From: Magicicada septendecula
Taxonomy: Eukaryota > Arthropoda > Insecta > Hemiptera > Cicadidae
DNA length: 64,000 nucleotides
Reading direction: 5' to 3'
NCBI GenBank assembly: GCA_034769895.1
Contig: CM068367.1
Span: forward strand, 125,215,927-125,279,926
Part shown: piece after piece, positions 59,570 to 64,000 of the stretch
Layout: each line of letters opens with the position of its first letter
Numbering within the stretch: the first letter of the stretch is position 1
Notes under the pieces: generated by a model
The model's database searches: none
Told to the model about the DNA's origin: nothing
Seen by the model: only the letters and a program-made list of their open reading frames with translations
Program-made: the position numbers and the translations under genes

Positions 59570-62540
59570 GGGTGGTACAATTCAGCCACTCCTCTACTTT
59601 TTTCACGTAGGATGGCCATTCTGTGTGTTTGGCGTGACAGTACGCCCAAAATATCCTGCCAATCTCTCTCATCACCCGTTCTGCTTGGTTCGACTGAGGA
59701 TGGTACACTGCCGTATGCTTGGGTATGATGCCTTCCCATCCAAGCGTCTGCCGCCACTTGCCGCTTATAAACTGTGGACCATGGTCAGATAATATAATTT
59801 TCGGCTTTCCCACATTAAGCATATAATCTTTTACTATTCTCTCACTAAGTACTTTACTAGTTGCCCTCTTAATACTATATAACTTTACAAATTTTGAAAA
59901 AGTGTCTAAAACTACAAATACATATACCACACCCCCTCTACCTCTGGGTAACGGTCCATATAAATCAACCGCAACTAGATCAAAAGGCTTATCTACTTTT
60001 ATATAATTCATCTCTCCTTCCACTCTATAATTCACCACTTTCGATTTTTGACATAAATCACACACTCTCAACACTTTCCTCACTCTCCTCTCCATATTCT
60101 TAAATATACATGACTCTTTCAAAACATTTGCACACTTTCTCGCACCAAAATGACCATACCTTATATGACAATCCCAAACAATTTTATCTACTAACCCATC
60201 AGGTATAATTAACCTCCAATCACGCTCCCCACCATCGACTTTTTTAAACAGAATACCTTGATATATTTGAAATCGCTCATTATATTCTGATCCCACTACA
60301 TCTGTTTCTAAACTAACAATTATTTTACCCAGTTTGCTATCAGATCTTTGCAAGTTTTTAATGTCACTTAATTCCTCACCAAAAATCCTATCTTCCCTAG
60401 TTAGTCTAAAAATTTCTATTTCTTTAAGGTCCCTACCAGTCTTATTATCTATAACATCTATTCTAGAAAGTGTATCTGGTACTTTATTATCTGACCCCTT
60501 TATGTACTCCCATGAAAAGTTATATTCCTGTAAGGCTAATACCCACCTGGTTAATCGGCTGTGTGTTAGCTTACATGAATTCAGAAATGACAGTGCCTTG
60601 TGGTCCGTCCGGATGATCGTAGTATTCCCTAGTATGTACGTGCGGAATTTACCCACGGCGAACACAATGCTCAGAAGTTCCTTTTCTGTTGTCGTGTAAT
60701 TCTTTTCCGCCGATAACAGCGATCTACTGGCGAAGGTGATCGTTAGGTGTTCCTTGTCGCAGCTCTCTTGGTATAACTCGGCACCTAGCGCTACATTGCT
60801 GGCGTCGGTCTGCAAATAAAAGATCTTATTAAAATCGGGATGATTCATCATTATCATGTGACTGAACTTTCTCTTAATTTCATTAAACGCAGCTCGTTCC
60901 GCATCGCCCCATCTCCACTGTTTATTCTTCTGCAGGACAGCACTCAGTTTGGATGTTGTGTGTGCGTAGTTCTCCTGAAATTTCCTGTAAAAATTGCATA
61001 AGCCTAAAAAACTCTGTAGTTGCTTAATGTTTTTAGGTTCAGGGAATCGCATTATTGCTTCGACTTTGTCAGGGTTGGCTAATATCCCCTCCTGTGTAAT
61101 AATAAATCCTAAAAAGTGTATTTCTGTCTGCAGAAACTTAGACTTGTCCCAATTCACTGTTAAACCCCCTACTTGTAGCTTATCTAATACGTATTCTATG
61201 TGTTCTAAATGTTCAGTGAATGTTCTAGAGGCTATCAAAATATCATCGACATATACAGTTAAAAAGTCTAAGTCCTTAGGTTGTAAAATATTATCTAAAC
61301 ATTTGATAAAACTGGCAACACTGGTGTTTAATCCAAAAGGTAAGCGTTTAAACTGGTAATTCTTACCGTTAAAAAGAAAAGCTGTGTATTTCCTGCTCTC
61401 TGTTGCTAATGGCACCTGCCAGTATCCAGAGGTCAGATCTAAAGACGTCATGTATTTGACTCCGCTAAACTTTTGTAAAATCTCATTTATGGGTTCTGGA
61501 GATTCTCTGTCCGGTATAATAATTTGATTGATTTTTCTAGCATCTAAACATAACCTTACCTTGCCATCCTTCTTTATCACTACCACCAAAGGGTTTGAAT
61601 AAGGTGATACTGAGCGTTCAATTATGCCTCCTTGCATCATACGGTCTAATTCCTCCTGTACAGCCCTCCTCTTTGAAAACGGCACCGGGTAGCTCCTCTG
61701 CATGTATGGTGCGTGGTCCCGAACTTTCAACTCACAGATGTAGTCCTTCGCTTTCCCTGGTGATTCATCAAACACCCCTCTGTACTGCTCCACAACTGCC
61801 CACAGCTCCTCTCGCTGAGTATTTCCTATAACTGTATTTTCATTGAAAAATTTATCGGCTCTATCTGCCCACACACTCTCATTACGCTCATGCATCTCTC
61901 TCTCCTCATTTTCTAGACTATCACTCTCTAGACATATATTTATTTTAGTTTCCATCTCTCTATCACTTATCTGTTTATGTAACATTTTTATTCCAGTGAC
62001 TTTATTTTCATTTACTACTTTCTTAAACTCTATTCTGACTGGTTTATTCCCCTTCTCAAATTTTACTATTTGTTTATTAAAATCTATTACTGCTCCGTTT
62101 CTTTCCAAAAAATCATTTCCCAATATTACATCTAGACTTAACCCTTTAACTACTAGGAAAGTATTTTCAAATTCTACTTCATTTATTAAAATATTTAATT
62201 GTACTTGTCTGGTTATTCTTTTACTTCTCACCCCAGTTACCCCCACTACAGTGACCCCTGCAACTGGTAATGACGGTATATTCTTGTTTAACTCTTTTAA
62301 TTCACCCATGACATTTTCAGAAATTACTGAGATCTCGCTACCGGTATCAATTAATGTTTTATAATGCTTACCTTCAATGTTAATCGTCACCTCAGTCAAT
62401 CCTGTTCTGCGTTCCACCACCTTGTTCTCCTCTTCTTCTAACAACTCTTTTGCCATATCCATCTTGATGACGTTGTTTGTGTATTCGTTAATTACTTGGA
62501 CCCGGTCCTCCGTTGACAATGGTTGGGCCCGCTTCCCCAT
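59529..62540 (-). CDS. pol: Element D Pol (protease, RT, RNase H, integrase core)
   Basis: A 1003-residue ORF. Protease DTG at 65-67, RT box YVDD at 430-433, RNase H DAS at 579-581 and TDH at 645-647, integrase zinc finger H792-H797-C827-C830, and catalytic triad D859, D919, E954. It ends early (GFTPREFTY) because of the deletion that throws the C-terminal module out of frame, so integration activity is doubtful. The first Met lies 8 bp after the gag stop, and the pol frame is open further upstream in the -1 frame to gag. Domain order is Gypsy/Metaviridae. A related Pol would be needed to move elements A and B. Confidence 0.95.
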   Translation of the reverse strand: MGKRAQPLSTEDRVQVINEYTNNVIKMDMAKELLEEEENKVVERRTGLTEVTINIEGKHYKTLIDTGSEISVISENVMGELKELNKNIPSLPVAGVTVVGVTGVRSKRITRQVQLNILINEVEFENTFLVVKGLSLDVILGNDFLERNGAVIDFNKQIVKFEKGNKPVRIEFKKVVNENKVTGIKMLHKQISDREMETKINICLESDSLENEEREMHERNESVWADRADKFFNENTVIGNTQREELWAVVEQYRGVFDESPGKAKDYICELKVRDHAPYMQRSYPVPFSKRRAVQEELDRMMQGGIIERSVSPYSNPLVVVIKKDGKVRLCLDARKINQIIIPDRESPEPINEILQKFSGVKYMTSLDLTSGYWQVPLATESRKYTAFLFNGKNYQFKRLPFGLNTSVASFIKCLDNILQPKDLDFLTVYVDDILIASRTFTEHLEHIEYVLDKLQVGGLTVNWDKSKFLQTEIHFLGFIITQEGILANPDKVEAIMRFPEPKNIKQLQSFLGLCNFYRKFQENYAHTTSKLSAVLQKNKQWRWGDAERAAFNEIKRKFSHMIMMNHPDFNKIFYLQTDASNVALGAELYQESCDKEHLTITFASRSLLSAEKNYTTTEKELLSIVFAVGKFRTYILGNTTIIRTDHKALSFLNSCKLTHSRLTRWVLALQEYNFSWEYIKGSDNKVPDTLSRIDVIDNKTGRDLKEIEIFRLTREDRIFGEELSDIKNLQRSDSKLGKIIVSLETDVVGSEYNERFQIYQGILFKKVDGGERDWRLIIPDGLVDKIVWDCHIRYGHFGARKCANVLKESCIFKNMERRVRKVLRVCDLCQKSKVVNYRVEGEMNYIKVDKPFDLVAVDLYGPLPRGRGGVVYVFVVLDTFSKFVKLYSIKRATSKVLSERIVKDYMLNVGKPKIILSDHGPQFISGKWRQTLGWEGIIPKHTAVYHPQSNQAERVMREIGRIFWAYCHAKHTEWPSYVKKVEEWLNCTTHESTGFTPREFTY

Positions 62541-62548
62541 TGTCTTCC

Positions 62549-64000
62549 TCAGTTTTCCGTGGATGGACCTGCCACAGCTTGATGATTTCCTCCTCGACTT
62601 CTATTGTGATTTCCTCCTCCTCGAGGCGCTCCTCTATAAAATTCTCCTCCTCTCGACTGTTGATTTGGTGGTGGGTTTGTCCTCTCGTTTCTGGCGCACT
62701 CCCTGGTTCGATGACATCTAAAACAATTCGTTCTATTAGCATAGTTATCAATTTCACAGGCTCTACACCTCCAACTCTCGCCCCTATTATCGAAACTTCC
62801 TCCCCGCGCTCCTCTATGAAAATTCTGTGTACCCCTGTTATGATGGAAATTATTATTATTATTATTATTATTATGGTGTGGTACTACTGGTGTGTTTGGA
62901 CGTCGTCCCATGTCGCGTTCCCCTATATTCTGTAATACATCTAACATGTTTTCTAACTCGCTTATATTTGTAATCTCTCTAGTCATTAAAGTTATTTGCA
63001 CCTCTCTGGGCAGGTGTTTGCTAATATGTCGTACAAATGACCGGAATGGCAACGGCGGTTCTAAATACTTTGCTTCGTTATAAATGGTCATCACATATAT
63101 TGTTAGGTGGTTATTAATCCTACCAAAATTCCCATTACCCATTATTTTACTTCTTAGTATTTCTTGATCTTCTTCTGACCAATATTTGTTGCGAAAAGCT
63201 ATCTCAAAATCTTCATAACTTTCCCATTCGGTATGGTGTACTTCCGACCATATCTCGGCACTACCTTTGAAACATTTGATAATCTTCAGCAACTTAACCT
63301 CCCAGCTACTATTATTAAACCGATTAAATTCCCTAACCCTATTTAAAAATTGCATTGGGTGTACTCTACGATTGTCACAATTGAAAGTTTCTAATTCTAC
63401 TTCATTATTTGTGTCTCGTGTCATAAATATGCGTTCAGTAACCTGGTTTACATTTTGATGTTTCACTAAACTTAATTCATCTCTTATACTACTAATGTTT
63501 TGTTCAAGTGAATATAATTTTTTGTCATTACTATATTCAGACTGTACATTATTTTTTGAATAGATTCATTTACTGCTTGTATTTCTGTCTTATAATTACT
63601 TTCAATTTCATATATTTTAGAGTCTATCTTATTTTGGTGTTCATCAATATTCTGACTAAATTTTTCAACTGTCATTACTACGCTACTCAACTTACATTCA
63701 GTTTCAATATTACATTTAATAATTTTAGATTCTATGTCATTGTTATACTCATTCATTGAATTTATTAATATCTCATTATTCTCATTGATTTGCTTCTCCA
63801 CTTTATCTATCTGGCTATCTATTTCATTAAATTTAACATCTATCTTCTGTATTGAATCCTCTAACTTGGTTTCTACTAGGTTAATTTTGTTAGTAACTTC
63901 TACTTGGTATTTTCACAACGTCTATTAATTTCTTTAATTTCACTTTTTAATTCATCAAATTTGTTATTGATTATTAAATTTTGCATATTGAATTTATCGT
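62549..64000 (-). pseudogene. gag: Element D Gag with RanBP2-type zinc finger; frameshifted, runs off window
   Basis: The main open part (63466-62549, 305 codons) has a Gag capsid-like region at residues 22-180 (VHPMQFLNRVREFNRF, WESYEDFEIAFRNKYW), a His/Asn run, an Arg/Gly-rich linker, a zinc finger and an RGG-rich tail ending GPSTEN then stop. The finger spans W232-C251 with spacing W-x-C-x2-C-x3-N-x6-C-x2-C, the RanBP2 pattern, in place of a CCHC knuckle. Upstream, a coiled coil (63801-63484 and beyond) is in another frame; an indel in a short homopolymer near 63551 and another near 63913 break the gene. The true start is outside the window. Confidence 0.85.

Larger units (their letters stand above)
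54926..64000 (-). mobile_element. Element D: Gypsy LTR retrotransposon, truncated by the window edge
   Basis: The minus strand is sense. From right to left: gag (runs off the window), pol, about 3 kb of noncoding DNA with conserved blocks, hairpin, polypurine tract and 3' LTR. It shares the 3' noncoding blocks and hairpin with A and B but has a full pol, so it represents the autonomous relative. Gag carries frameshifts and integrase an internal deletion, so this copy is probably dead. Confidence 0.9.

Noticed and set aside
1..64000. tRNA or rRNA genes
   Set aside because: No cloverleaf or rRNA-like sequence seen; the only tRNA-like matches are 18-23 bp primer-binding sites of LTR elements.

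Overview
The window is an AT-rich piece of animal, almost certainly insect, nuclear genome. Its only host gene is a STAT transcription factor on the + strand, closest in visible features to the STAT5/Drosophila Stat92E type. Seven internal exons can be placed (4099-54706). Splice sites are GT/AG and codon phases match at all six junctions. Together they encode about 364 residues: most of the coiled-coil domain, the whole DNA-binding domain and the start of the linker. The N-terminal domain lies left of the window; the SH2 domain, phosphotyrosine tail and transactivation region lie to the right.

Nearly everything else is transposable elements inside STAT introns, and every large coding element lies antisense to STAT. 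The first intron (left part only) holds two TIR MITEs: pogo-like (990-1607) and piggyBac-like (3272-3914). The second intron holds a 5.85-kb TIR DNA transposon (about 5983-11836) with a decayed gene whose C-terminus looks like an XPG/FEN1-type nuclease; I read it as Academ-like. It also holds a 2.5-kb inverted structure built from LTR-like sequence (14582-17049). The third intron is 30.9 kb, about 93% of it two Gypsy-type insertions. Element A (18400-32967, TSD AGAT) contains a nested relative, element B (22657-30101, TSD TCAT). Element C (34338-48406, TSD ACAT) has unusually long 3.3-kb LTRs and intact gag and pol. The fifth intron carries a piggyBac transposase pseudogene and a mariner-like scrap. 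Element D, a Gypsy element with pol and a gag carrying a RanBP2-type zinc finger, starts after exon 7 and runs off the right edge.

A, B and D share a 3' noncoding region. It includes a 38-nt two-stem RNA hairpin next to the polypurine tract whose stems carry compensatory changes. A and B encode only a Gag-like protein and no pol, so they look like non-autonomous partners of a D-like element. A and C show extra copies of the primer-binding-site/LTR-start junction, which suggests that LTR borders in these families have moved. The hairpin, the RanBP2-type finger, the stacked junctions and the Academ-like element are the best candidates for something undescribed.
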